A stretch of DNA of 29,553 nt from an uncultured Lachnospiraceae bacterium (GCA_910577825.1 CAJTOK010000047.1:1-29553); one strand, 5' to 3'; positions 8,371 to 16,638 are shown, counted from the stretch's first letter. Notes: generated by a model from the letters alone, not told the origin. Made by a program: numbers and translations.

Positions 8371-9237
8371 ATGAATTTATTTGGTAAAAAAAGTTATTTT
8401 TCATTAGATGGCAGCGATGATAAAAAGAAGAATGACAGGAGAAAGAAGCGGAATGAGCCATCTATACCTGATGGGATGTGGATTAAATGTAATACATGTA
8501 AATCCATAATTTATAAAAAAGAAGTTACAGAGTATAAATTATGCCCTGACTGTGATGCACATTTCCGTATGAACCCGGAAGAAAGGATTGCCATTACATG
8601 TGATGAAGGAAGTTTTACAGAACTTGACAGTAACATGAAGCCAAAGAACCCTATGAGGTATCCAGGATATGATGAAGTTATAGAAAATGCACAAAAAAAA
8701 TCTGGCATACCAGAGGCAGTTGTAACAGGCCATGCTAAAATTGACGGCTATGAAGTAGTCCTTGCTATAATGGACAGCCATTTTATGATGGGAAGCATGG
8801 GTTCAGTAGTTGGTGAAAAGGTTACACGTGCAGTTGAATATGCAACTGAATACAGGCTGCCAATAGTTATTTTTACAACATCCGGCGGTGCAAGGATGCA
8901 GGAAGGGATTATGTCACTTATGCAGATGGCAAAGGTATCTGCTGCACTTGCAAGGCATGATGAGGCAGGGCTTTTATATGTAACTGTACTTACAGACCCG
9001 ACAACAGGCGGTGTCACGGCAAGCTTTGCAATGCTTGGTGATATAATTCTTGCAGAACCCAGGGCACTTATCGGGTTTGCAGGCCAGAGGGTTATACAAG
9101 GGACTATCCACCAGAAACTGCCAGAGGGGTTCCAGCGGGCAGAATTCCAGTTAGAGCATGGCTTTGCAGACAGGATAGTACACCGTACCAGAATAAGGGA
9201 AGAGCTTGCAACTATTTTAAAGCTGCATAGCAGCTGA
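8371..9237 (+). CDS. accD: Acetyl-CoA carboxylase carboxyltransferase, beta subunit
   Basis: The 288-residue crotonase-fold subunit transfers the carboxyl group from biotin to acetyl-CoA together with AccA. A zinc ribbon, Cys40-x2-Cys43 and Cys58-x2-Cys61, follows a Lys/Arg-rich N-terminal tail (residues 17-28). The oxyanion loops TSGGARMQEG and DPTTGGVTASFAMLGD are present. AGGAAGGA lies before the ATG, and only four bases separate it from accC, implying translational coupling. Confidence 0.96.
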   Translation: MNLFGKKSYFSLDGSDDKKKNDRRKKRNEPSIPDGMWIKCNTCKSIIYKKEVTEYKLCPDCDAHFRMNPEERIAITCDEGSFTELDSNMKPKNPMRYPGYDEVIENAQKKSGIPEAVVTGHAKIDGYEVVLAIMDSHFMMGSMGSVVGEKVTRAVEYATEYRLPIVIFTTSGGARMQEGIMSLMQMAKVSAALARHDEAGLLYVTVLTDPTTGGVTASFAMLGDIILAEPRALIGFAGQRVIQGTIHQKLPEGFQRAEFQLEHGFADRIVHRTRIREELATILKLHSS

Positions 9238-9255
9238 CAGGCATGGAGGCGGTTT

Positions 9256-10053
9256 ATGAGCGATACAATGAGAAAGGTGGCCATTGCCAGAAAAATTGCA
9301 AGGCCTAATACAAAAGAATTTATAGAAGATATATTTGATGATTTTTTAGAATTACACGGAGACCGGCTTTATGCAGATGATGGTGCTGTAACAGGCGGGA
9401 TTGCAAGCTTTGAAGGAATACCTGTAACGGTTGTGGGTATACAAAAAGGGCATGGCCTGGATGAAAATGTACAGTGCAATTTTGGACAGCCTGGCCCGGA
9501 GGGATACCGCAAGGCTTTGCGCCTGATGAAGCAGGCAGAGAAGTTTAAACGCCCTGTAATAACTTTTATTAATACCGCCGGCGCATACCCAGGGATTGGT
9601 GCAGAGGAAAGAGGGCAGGGTGAAGCTATTGCGAGAAACCTTAAAGAGATGTCAAACTTAAAAACACCAGTTATAAGCATTTTTACAGGTGAGGGCGGAA
9701 GCGGGGGTGCGCTTGCACTTGCAGTTGCAGATACAGTCTGGATGCTTGAAAACGGGCTTTTTTCAGTACTTTCCCCAGAAGGTTTTGCAAGTATACTCTG
9801 GAGGGATTCATCAAGGGTAGAAGAAGCAGCAACACTTATGAAAATGACAGCAAAAGACCTTATGAAAGACAAGATTGTAGACAAGATTTTCTATGAGGCC
9901 AAAGAGGGAATTGAAAATAACCTGCAATATACAACAGACCAGATAAAAACTGCATTAAGGGAAACATTGCCAGAGCTCCGGGGACTTTCCACAGAAGGGC
10001 TTTTAGGCAGGAGATATAAGAGGTTCAGGCAGTATGGTGAATTTACAGAATAA
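9256..10053 (+). CDS. accA: Acetyl-CoA carboxylase carboxyltransferase, alpha subunit
   Basis: The 265-residue subunit pairs with AccD to form malonyl-CoA. Motifs include ARPNTKEFIEDIFDDFLELHGDRLYADD, FINTAGAYPGIGAEERGQ and GEGGSGGALALAVADTV, then LSPEGFASILWRD. It is shorter at the N terminus than the Escherichia coli protein, which is usual for Firmicutes. GGAGG precedes the ATG. It is the last gene of the operon; a strong terminator follows within 10 bases. Confidence 0.96.
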   Translation: MSDTMRKVAIARKIARPNTKEFIEDIFDDFLELHGDRLYADDGAVTGGIASFEGIPVTVVGIQKGHGLDENVQCNFGQPGPEGYRKALRLMKQAEKFKRPVITFINTAGAYPGIGAEERGQGEAIARNLKEMSNLKTPVISIFTGEGGSGGALALAVADTVWMLENGLFSVLSPEGFASILWRDSSRVEEAATLMKMTAKDLMKDKIVDKIFYEAKEGIENNLQYTTDQIKTALRETLPELRGLSTEGLLGRRYKRFRQYGEFTE

Positions 10054-10061
10054 TAAAACCC

Positions 10062-10106
10062 AGTTCCAGCCAGGCATTAAGATATATATGCCCGCTGGAA
10101 CTTTTA
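10062..10106. terminator. Bidirectional intrinsic terminator, accA / cvfB
   Basis: A 9-bp perfect stem, AGTTCCAGC (10062-10070) and GCTGGAACT (10094-10102), encloses a second GGCAT/ATGCC stem (10073-10077, 10088-10092). CTTTTATCTTT follows on the plus strand. On the minus strand the stem is followed by GGGTTTTATTATT. It can therefore end the fab operon and the convergent cvfB transcript. Confidence 0.85.
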
Positions 10107-10109
10107 TCT

Positions 10110-10955
10110 TTATACCATGTGTATCCCGTCACTTTCAATAGTAATAAGCCGGTCTTTTAAAAGATGCCCAGTGGCACGTTTAAAAGCATTTTTACTCATG
10201 TGGAAACGTTCTTTAATGTCTTTTGGCGCACTTTTATCATTAAAAGGCAGGAAACCGCCAGCTTCTTTTAAGCAGTCCAGTATAAATGCAGCATCTTCAT
10301 TCATCTGTTCAGGGATTTTCTTTTTAACACTTAGTGTAAGCCTTCCATCTTCAAGAACCTGTGCTACCCTTGCATGTACATGCTGGTTTATATGGTATGT
10401 TTCAAAAACCTCTTTCTTAGGGAGGAGTGCAGAATATTTATCATCCACAGCAATAAATACACCAAAATTATCACTGGTTTCATATACATTTCCATCAACT
10501 TCATCATCTTTGTTATAAGGTGAATCACATCTTAAAAGTTCATAAACCTTCATGGAAGCACAAAGCCTTTCGCTTTTATCAAGGTAAAGCGTAACTAATA
10601 CATCATCACCTTCTTTAACTTCATACAGCCATTCTTTAAAGGGAAGAAGAAGGTCTTTGGCAAGCCCCCATTCAAGGAAAGCGCCAATATGTGATATCTC
10701 CTTGACATGCAGCCGCGCAACACCGCCAAGCTCTATTAAAGGTTTCTGCATAGTTGCAATAGGCCTGTCCTCTGAATCTTTATATACAAAGACTACAAGG
10801 GTATCTTTAAGCCCTGTGCCTCCAGGTACTTGTGACTTTGGAAGAAGTATATGGCCTGTTTCATCACCGCCAGGTGTATTTAAATAAACACCAAAGTTTG
10901 TTTCTTTAGTGACAATAAGTTCCTGGGTTTTGCCAAGTTCTATTTTCTGTTTCAT
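10110..10955 (-). CDS. cvfB: S1 RNA-binding domain protein, CvfB family
   Basis: The 281-residue protein has several S1-like OB folds in tandem. The first is at about residues 1-65 (LGKTQELIVTKETNFGVYLN), the second near 75-135 (RLHVKEISHIGAFLEWG...LLLPFKEW) and the third near 150-215 (GNVYETSDNFGVFIAVDDKYSALLP). A winged-helix-like C terminus (residues 220-281, FHMSKNAFKRATGHLLKDRLI) follows. This is the CvfB/YitL layout. In staphylococci CvfB binds RNA and influences virulence gene expression; the role here is unknown. GGAGAT precedes the ATG. It is monocistronic, with its own strong promoter. Confidence 0.88.
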   Translation of the reverse strand: MKQKIELGKTQELIVTKETNFGVYLNTPGGDETGHILLPKSQVPGGTGLKDTLVVFVYKDSEDRPIATMQKPLIELGGVARLHVKEISHIGAFLEWGLAKDLLLPFKEWLYEVKEGDDVLVTLYLDKSERLCASMKVYELLRCDSPYNKDDEVDGNVYETSDNFGVFIAVDDKYSALLPKKEVFETYHINQHVHARVAQVLEDGRLTLSVKKKIPEQMNEDAAFILDCLKEAGGFLPFNDKSAPKDIKERFHMSKNAFKRATGHLLKDRLITIESDGIHMV

Positions 10956-11019
10956 AATTAATCTCCATAAATTCTATATTTGTTACAAAGTATTTTTAAA
11001 AATGTACAATCCAGTTATC

Positions 11020-11048
11020 ATTTTATTGTAGTTTAAATGTAATGTCAA
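11020..11048 (-). promoter_or_regulatory. Promoter of cvfB
   Basis: On the minus strand TTGACA (complement of 11043-11048) and TAAAAT (complement of 11020-11025) are separated by 17 bp. They lie about 65-95 bases before the cvfB ATG. Both boxes are near consensus for the housekeeping sigma factor. Confidence 0.6.
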
Positions 11049-11072
11049 ATAAAATTTTTCCGGACATAAAAA

Positions 11073-11275
11073 TTATTCTCTGTAAACTTCCATTCTGGTA
11101 CTGCCTGCCAGAATTGTATACTCTGGCTTATCCCCATAATTTTTAAATTTTATAAATCTTATCTTTTCAACACAAGCATTTAAAATATCTTGTGGTTTCC
11201 AATCCTGGTTTAAAATCCCTTCATATACATTAAAAAAAATATCTTCCTATAGTTTTTTGTTATTTCATATTTCAT
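11073..11275 (-). pseudogene. Decayed small gene, frameshifted at a T8 run (unknown product)
   Basis: On the minus strand an ATG at 11275 opens MKYEITKNYRKIF. The frame is lost at eight consecutive T (plus-strand A run, 11232-11239). In the neighbouring frame it continues as NVYEGILNQDWKPQDI, then about 40 more residues with a normal mixed composition to a stop at 11073-11075, ending in LAGSTRMEVYRE. A one-base change in the homopolymer would give about 67 residues. I do not recognise the family, and no good ribosome binding site is visible. It could be the tail of a lost gene or chance coding. Confidence 0.3.
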
Positions 11276-11278
11276 ATC

Positions 11279-11307
11279 TTGATAAATCCAGTATATTAAT
11301 GTAAAAT
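11279..11307 (+). promoter_or_regulatory. Promoter of the TM1266-hydG operon
   Basis: The -35 box TTGATA (11279-11284) and -10 box TAAAAT (11302-11307) have a 17-bp spacer. Transcription would begin near 11314, just before the first hairpin of the leader. Confidence 0.5.
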
Positions 11308-11313
11308 AAACAT

Positions 11314-11426
11314 ATAGTGTTCTGAAACAGAAGGAACTGCCTGATGCCAAGACATGATAAAGAATAATTATCCATACGGATTACCGGAGGTTTTATATTC
11401 CCATGTCATCTGGCATGGGATTTTTT
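11314..11426 (+). promoter_or_regulatory. Attenuator-like leader RNA upstream of the hydrogenase maturation genes
   Basis: The predicted 5' leader holds a first hairpin, TTCTG-AAA-CAGAA (11320-11332), then a segment ATGCCA-A-GACATG (11344-11356), a small ATCC/GGAT hairpin near 11370-11381, and an intrinsic terminator (11400-11426). The 11344-11356 segment is complementary to two parts of the terminator: GACATG pairs with CATGTC (11402-11407), and ATGCCA pairs with TGGCAT (11411-11416). The two folds exclude each other, as expected for a transcription attenuator. I do not recognise a known riboswitch class. The ligand or protein that controls it is unknown. Confidence 0.5.
11400..11426 (+). 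terminator. Intrinsic terminator within the leader
   Basis: CCCATG (11400-11405) pairs with CATGGG (11414-11419) around an 8-base loop, and ATTTTTT follows. It lies 35 bases before the start of the TM1266-like gene, downstream of a promoter, so it is placed to act as an attenuator. Confidence 0.65.
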
Positions 11427-11460
11427 ACGTACAAAATGAAATACAGAAAAGGGGGATAAA

Positions 11461-11712
11461 ATGGATAAACGTGTTGCGATTCTTGGTATTATTGTAGAGA
11501 ATGCAGATAAAGTTTCTGAAGTTAATGAGTTGCTGCATGAATACAGGGATTATATTATAGGGCGTATGGGCATGCCATACAGGGAGAGGAATATTTCAGT
11601 TATAAGCATTGTTATGGATGCAGAAAATAATGTTATCAGTTCACTTTCAGGAAAGATTGGCAATATTGATGGAGTAAGTGTAAAGGCGGTTTACTCAAAA
11701 ACTGCCAGATAA
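11461..11712 (+). CDS. TM1266-family iron-only hydrogenase system regulator
   Basis: The 83-residue protein has a single ACT/NikR-C-like fold. It opens KRVAILGIIVENADKVSEVN, has IIGRMGMPYRERNISVISIVMDA in the middle and ends SLSGKIGNIDGVSVKAVYSK. This family (TM1266-like) is found next to [FeFe]-hydrogenase maturation genes and is named a putative regulator, though no DNA-binding domain is present. AAGGGGG lies seven bases before the ATG. hydG follows 22 bases later in the same operon. Control is probably through the leader attenuator. Confidence 0.85.
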   Translation: MDKRVAILGIIVENADKVSEVNELLHEYRDYIIGRMGMPYRERNISVISIVMDAENNVISSLSGKIGNIDGVSVKAVYSKTAR

Positions 11713-11734
11713 AGTTTAAAAGGAGATGTAAAAA

Positions 11735-13153
11735 ATGGCTTATAATGTAAATTCAATGAAGGCGGAAGAGTTTATTAATAATGAGGAAATAATGGAATGT
11801 CTTGATTATGCCAGGAAGAACAAGGACAATATGGAACTGGTATATGAAATCCTCGAAAAGGCTAAAAAGGCAAAAGGCATTTCACATAAGGAAGCAGCAG
11901 TATTGCTTGAATGTGATAATCCTGAAGCTAATGCAGAGATAAGAAAGCTGGCAGCAGAGATTAAGGAAAGATTTTATGGAAGGAGGATTGTAATGTTTGC
12001 CCCCCTTTATCTTTCAAATTACTGTGTAAACAGCTGTACATACTGCCCATACCACCATAAAAACAAGCATATACCAAGAAAGAAGCTTACACAGGAAGAA
12101 ATTAAAAATGAAGTAATTGCACTGCAGGATATGGGGCATAAAAGGCTGGCAATAGAGTCTGGTGAAGACCCTGTAAATAATCCGCTGGAATATATACTTG
12201 AAAGTATAGAAACTATTTACAGTGTTAAACATAAAAATGGCGCAATCCGCCGTGTTAATGTAAATATTGCTGCTACAACTGTAGAAAATTATACAAGGCT
12301 TAAAGATGCAGGCATTGGAACATATATTCTTTTCCAGGAAACATATAATAAGAAAGCATATGAAAAACTTCACCCGGCAGGACCTAAGCATGACTACGCA
12401 TACCATACAGAGGCTATGGACAGGGCGATGGAGGGCGGAATTGATGATGTGGGCATTGGCGTGCTTTTCGGGCTGGAGATGTACCGCTATGAGCTTGTGG
12501 GAATCCTTATGCACGCAGAGCACCTTGAAGCTGTACATGGTGTAGGGCCACATACAATAAGTGTTCCAAGGGTATGCCCTGCTGATGATATAGATACAGC
12601 AGACTTTGATAATGCTGTGCCAGATGGAATATTTGAGAAAATTGTCGCAATAATAAGGATTGCAGTACCATATACAGGCATGATTATTTCTACAAGGGAG
12701 TCACAGCAGACAAGGGAAAAAGTCCTTAAACTTGGCATTTCCCAGATAAGCGGCGGTTCACGCACAAGTGTAGGCGGATATGTAGAGCCTGTAAGGGATG
12801 ACAGTTCTGCACAGTTTGATGTAAGTGATACACGTACTCTTGATGAAGTAACCAGATGGCTTATGGAACTTGGATATATACCAAGCTTTTGTACTGCATG
12901 TTACAGGGCAGGCAGGACAGGTGACAGGTTTATGTCACTTTTAAAGAGCGGGCAGATAGTAAATTGCTGCCAGCCAAATGCACTTATGACGTTAAAAGAG
13001 TATCTTGAGGATTATGCAGCAGAAGATACAAAACGCATTGGGGAAGAACTTATAACAAAGGAAATACTTAAAGTCCCAGATGAAAATGTGAGGAAGAAAG
13101 CCCTGGAATATTTAAATGAAATGGATGGAGGGAAAAGGGATTTCCGTTTCTAA
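11735..13153 (+). CDS. hydG: [FeFe]-hydrogenase H-cluster radical SAM maturase HydG
   Basis: The 472-residue radical SAM enzyme cleaves tyrosine to p-cresol and dehydroglycine, and builds the iron-CO-cyanide synthon for the H-cluster. The SAM-binding cluster motif is Cys97-x3-Cys101-x2-Cys104 (NYCVNSCTYCPYH). The second, C-terminal cluster motif that distinguishes HydG from thiamine ThiH is Cys386-x2-Cys389-x22-Cys412. AGGAG precedes the ATG. hydE, hydF and the hydrogenase itself are not in this window. The stop is followed within 30 bases by the promoter of the GH43 gene. Confidence 0.95.
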   Translation: MAYNVNSMKAEEFINNEEIMECLDYARKNKDNMELVYEILEKAKKAKGISHKEAAVLLECDNPEANAEIRKLAAEIKERFYGRRIVMFAPLYLSNYCVNSCTYCPYHHKNKHIPRKKLTQEEIKNEVIALQDMGHKRLAIESGEDPVNNPLEYILESIETIYSVKHKNGAIRRVNVNIAATTVENYTRLKDAGIGTYILFQETYNKKAYEKLHPAGPKHDYAYHTEAMDRAMEGGIDDVGIGVLFGLEMYRYELVGILMHAEHLEAVHGVGPHTISVPRVCPADDIDTADFDNAVPDGIFEKIVAIIRIAVPYTGMIISTRESQQTREKVLKLGISQISGGSRTSVGGYVEPVRDDSSAQFDVSDTRTLDEVTRWLMELGYIPSFCTACYRAGRTGDRFMSLLKSGQIVNCCQPNALMTLKEYLEDYAAEDTKRIGEELITKEILKVPDENVRKKALEYLNEMDGGKRDFRF

Positions 13154-13182
13154 CTTATATGTCAAAATGCACAAAAAATAAT

Positions 13183-13211
13183 TTGCTGGCGATAATTAAT
13201 TGTGCTATAAT
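13183..13211 (+). promoter_or_regulatory. Promoter of the GH43 gene
   Basis: The -35 box TTGCTG (13183-13188) and -10 box TATAAT (13206-13211) have a 17-bp spacer. Transcription would begin near 13218 and give an untranslated leader of about 70 bases, with a small TGGCA/TGCCA hairpin, before AAGGAGGAG. Confidence 0.6.
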
Positions 13212-13288
13212 TACAAGTGTTTTAAAAATGTTCCTGGCAGTTATGCCAAGAGCTGCAGAATATATTATAAATAATAAGGAGGAGAATT

Positions 13289-16200
13289 ACGGTTAAGAGA
13301 AAAATTTTTGCCGGAGTTTTAGCGGCAAGCCTGGCTGTAACTTCATTTCCAGGTTTTTTGCCCGCCACAGTTTTAGCAGCAGATGATGTATCTTCTGTTA
13401 AAGAAATTGAAATTGAAAAGACAGTGTGTTCTAACCCTATAGGTGGTTATGATGCAGATGGTAATTTAATGTATGGCGGCGACCCTGCCATATTAACAGA
13501 TGGTGATACTGTATATCTTTATACAGGCCATGACACGGCAACTAATGAGGCTTACAAGATACTGGAATGGATGTGTTATTCTACAAAGGATTTAAAGGAA
13601 TGGAAATATGAGGGCGTAACCATGAAGGCTGACAAGGCATCTATTAAGTGGGCTAATACTGGTACTGATGCGTGGGCAGGGCAGGTTGCAAAATACAGGA
13701 ATAAATATTATTTTTATTATTGTACATGGGATGCTACATCAAATGGAAAACAGTCTATAGGTGTTGCAGTATCTGATAACCCGGCAGGGCCTTTTACTGA
13801 TAAAGGTGAGCCGCTGGTAAAGGGTACTGTAACAGAACCGGAGTCAAGCAATTTTAATGATATTGACCCTACAGTCTGGATTGAAACAGATGATGCAGGT
13901 GTGGAACACCGTTACCTTGCATGGGGCAATAATAAATATTATGTCTGTGAACTGGAAGAGGACATGGTAACAGTAAAGGATTTAAATGGTGATGGCAAGA
14001 TTACATGTGGCACTTCACCAGAATCAGCAGATATTATAGACAGGACAGACGGGTTACAGACTTTTACAGAAGCACCGTGGCTTTACCGCCGCAAGGATGA
14101 AAGCGGGAAGTATTATGGAAAATATTATCTTTTCTATGCGTATGGCTGGAGGGAACAGATGGCATATGCTACTACAGATAATCTTTTAAGTGGCAAATGG
14201 GAATTTGGCAGTGTACTTATGCCGCCGGCAGCTACATCTAACACTAACCATATGGCAGTATTTGATTTCCAGGGAAAGACATATTTTGTTTACCATAATG
14301 GTTCACTTCCAGGAGGAAGCGGTTTCCGCCGCAATGCCTGTATTACAGAAATGCACTTTAATGAAGATGGAAGTATACAGCCAATTCCTGAAACAGCCGT
14401 TGGAATATCAGGCACTACAAGCAAAATTTATTCAGGGGCAAGCGGAAGCATATCACATGAGAATTTTATAAATTCCAGCGGTGATGGTGATTATCCATAT
14501 CTGGATATTAAAGCAGGGGCAGGCTTAAGCAATGATGAAAAAGATGCTGAATGGGCAATTACAGCTGGCAAGGCAGATACTTCAAAAGCGTCCTATGTGT
14601 CAATACAGTCTGAGAATAAACCAGGACTTTACCTTACCGTTAATGATGACAAATCAGTTACACTGGCGCAGGATGCCGTTGCATCACAGAGGGAAGAAAC
14701 AGCAAAGAAACAGACTTTCCGTACTGTACAGGGACTGGGCAGTGAAGAAGGTGTTTCTTTTGAAAGCGTTTCACAGCCTGGCTATTATCTTACAACCATA
14801 CCAGGGGCACTGGCAGTTACAGATGGTTCAGATAAGACAGCAGCAACATTTTACATTAACCGTGACCTTGCATTGGAAAAACGTATGCAGGAGCGTTTTA
14901 ATGCAGCAAAGCTTGATGAAACCGCAGCCAGCGGGAATGCAGAGTATGAAATTATTGCAGATGCCCTGGCAGACAACTGCCTTTTAATAACAAGGAAAAA
15001 AGCGGATGCAGCAAAGGCTTTAAAAATAAGCATAGGTGGCACTGTTATATTTGATTCATCAGCGGATGAAGCTGTTATTGCCAATGAAACCCCGGATGTT
15101 TTAGGGCAGGCAGATAAAGAGCAGATTGCAGTAACAGTTAAGAAAGATATAATTGCGGCAAATGCTAAAGCAAGCTCTAAAGATACATCTAAAAAGGCTG
15201 TTGTAGTAAAGATTGAAGGGGATAATGTTGTTTGTGGCAATATTTATAACCGCAGGGCTTATAGTACAGAGAATAACCTTTCCAAATTAACAGTTAATGG
15301 GACAGAAGCAGCTGCATCAGATAATACATATAAAGTAACAGTACCATATACATCAGACAGTATAGAATTTGTATGTGAAATGTCAGACAGCAATGGCTAT
15401 ATTGAAGTAAACGGGACAATAGTAAAGCCTGGTGAAGTACAGAAGGCTGTTATAAGTGGCAAAGAAACAGTATTTGGAATTAAAACAGTTGCAGAGGACT
15501 TTAAAACAGCTAAGGAATACAAACTTGTAGTTAATAAAGACTTTGCAGGAATGAAAATTAACGGGCTTGCATATGCGTATGGTTTTGATGGTACAACTGA
15601 CGGGGCACAGGCAGTTGTAAAAAAACAGCCTGCACCAGCTAAACCAGCAGAGAAGGCAGATGCAGTATACAGCTATACTGAAGGTGTAAATGGAAAAGCT
15701 ATTGTTTTGGATGGCACATATGGGCTTAAGCTTTGTGATGCAAAGGAACTTGGCAATAGTTATACTATTTCCTTCTGGATGAAACCAGATAAGTTAAATG
15801 GGGCAGTAGACCCTACACTGGCTGCTGGTGTATTCAGCCCGGAGCACTGGCTTAACCTTACATTTGATGCAAAAATCTGGTCTAAAAAGGCAGATTATAT
15901 TGCTACTGGTGCTGCTAATACATATAAAGCCGGACAGTGGCAGAATGTAATAGTTGTTGTAGATGGCAGTAAAGCAGGCGGGGCAGCAGGAAGTGTACAG
16001 GGAAGTTTATACCTGGATGGCAAATTAATATCATCTGGGGATGTTGCAGATGGCATAATGGTTAATGATGGTGCAGAAGTATACTTTGGTGTTAATGCGT
16101 GGGATGCTTACTTTACAGGGGCGCTTGATGAAGTAATGATGTTTAACCAGGCATTAAGTGCTGATGAAGCAGGGGCTATTGCAGACAGGACAGTAAATAT

Positions 16201-16555
16201 AAGCAATGCTGGGACACCTGCATTTAAAGCAGATAATGCTGGTAAAGATAATGAACCTGGTAACAGCACTGATACTGATAAAGTAAATAAGATAGTAATT
16301 ACCAAAAAGGGTTCTTCTAAGGCAGTAAAGACTATTAACCTCAAGAAGAAGAAATCAGTTAAATTAGCAGCTAAAGTAACAGTTACAGGCAAAGCTTCCA
16401 AAAAAGTAAAATGGTCTTCTTCTGATAAGAAACTCGCAACAGTGTCTGCAAAAGGTGTTGTTAAAGCGAAGAATAAAAAGGGAACAGTAAAGATAACAGC
16501 AACATCACAAGTAGACAGCGGGAAGAAATGTACAATTAAAATTATAATTAAGTAA
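13289..16555 (+). CDS. Secreted multidomain GH43 glycosidase (arabinan/xylan type), apparent ACG start
   Basis: The mature domains, numbered from the ACG, run in order. A signal peptide covers residues 1-30 (VKRKIFAGVLAASLAV...ATVLAADD). A GH43 five-bladed propeller spans about 40-370, with predicted catalytic Asp65 (YGGDPA), Asp193 (DIDPTVW) and Glu261 (FTEAPWLYRR). An AbfB-type (CBM42-like) trefoil lies at about 420-530, a LamG jelly-roll at about 780-985 and a Lys-rich Big2 domain at the C terminus. GH43 enzymes release arabinose or xylose from plant polysaccharides. An EF-hand-like DLNGDGKIT loop interrupts the propeller near 231-239. AAGGAGGAG (13276-13284) sits correctly spaced for the ACG at 13289-13291. 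The next in-frame start, TTG 13358, would remove most of the signal peptide. No sortase motif is seen. The exact substrate is uncertain. Confidence 0.85.
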   Translation, partial: TVKRKIFAGVLAASLAVTSFPGFLPATVLAADDVSSVKEIEIEKTVCSNPIGGYDADGNLMYGGDPAILTDGDTVYLYTGHDTATNEAYKILEWMCYSTKDLKEWKYEGVTMKADKASIKWANTGTDAWAGQVAKYRNKYYFYYCTWDATSNGKQSIGVAVSDNPAGPFTDKGEPLVKGTVTEPESSNFNDIDPTVWIETDDAGVEHRYLAWGNNKYYVCELEEDMVTVKDLNGDGKITCGTSPESADIIDRTDGLQTFTEAPWLYRRKDESGKYYGKYYLFYAYGWREQMAYATTDNLLSGKWEFGSVLMPPAATSNTNHMAVFDFQGKTYFVYHNGSLPGGSGFRRNACITEMHFNEDGSIQPIPETAVGISGTTSKIYSGASGSISHENFINSSGDGDYPYLDIKAGAGLSNDEKDAEWAITAGKADTSKASYVSIQSENKPGLYLTVNDDKSVTLAQDAVASQREETAKKQTFRTVQGLGSEEGVSFESVSQPGYYLTTIPGALAVTDGSDKTAATFYINRDLALEKRMQERFNAAKLDETAASGNAEYEIIADALADNCLLITRKKADAAKALKISIGGTVIFDSSADEAVIANETPDVLGQADKEQIAVTVKKDIIAANAKASSKDTSKKAVVVKIEGDNVVCGNIYNRRAYSTENNLSKLTVNGTEAAASDNTYKVTVPYTSDSIEFVCEMSDSNGYIEVNGTIVKPGEVQKAVISGKETVFGIKTVAEDFKTAKEYKLVVNKDFAGMKINGLAYAYGFDGTTDGAQAVVKKQPAPAKPAEKADAVYSYTEGVNGKAIVLDGTYGLKLCDAKELGNSYTISFWMKPDKLNGAVDPTLAAGVFSPEHWLNLTFDAKIWSKKADYIATGAANTYKAGQWQNVIVVVDGSKAGGAAGSVQGSLYLDGKLISSGDVADGIMVNDGAEVYFGVNAWDAYFTGALDEVMMFNQALSADEAGAIADRTVNISNAGTPAFKADNAGKDNEPGNSTDTDKVNKIVITKKGSSKAVKTINLKKKKSVKLAAKVTVTGKASKKVKWSSSDKKLATVSAKGVVKAKNKKGTVKITATSQVDSGKKCTIKIIIK

Positions 16556-16581
16556 TTTGTTACAAAAGTAACTGGATAAAT

Positions 16582-16614
16582 AAAAAGACCTCTGGAATTT
16601 CCGAAGGCCTTTTT
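16582..16614. terminator. Intrinsic terminator between GH43 and PocR genes
   Basis: AAAAAG (16582-16587) pairs with CTTTTT (16609-16614). Inside it, CCT/AGG and GGAA/TTCC pairs form an interrupted stem. A-rich and T-rich flanks on both sides let it work on both strands, for the convergent GH43 and receptor genes. Confidence 0.7.
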
Positions 16615-16638
16615 AATATAATTTTTAAATTTTATAAT

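Noticed and set aside
11314..11400. A known riboswitch class (TPP, SAM, preQ1, c-di-GMP, ZTP) in the hydG leader
   Set aside because: None of the conserved core sequences I know for these classes is present; reported only as an unassigned attenuator.
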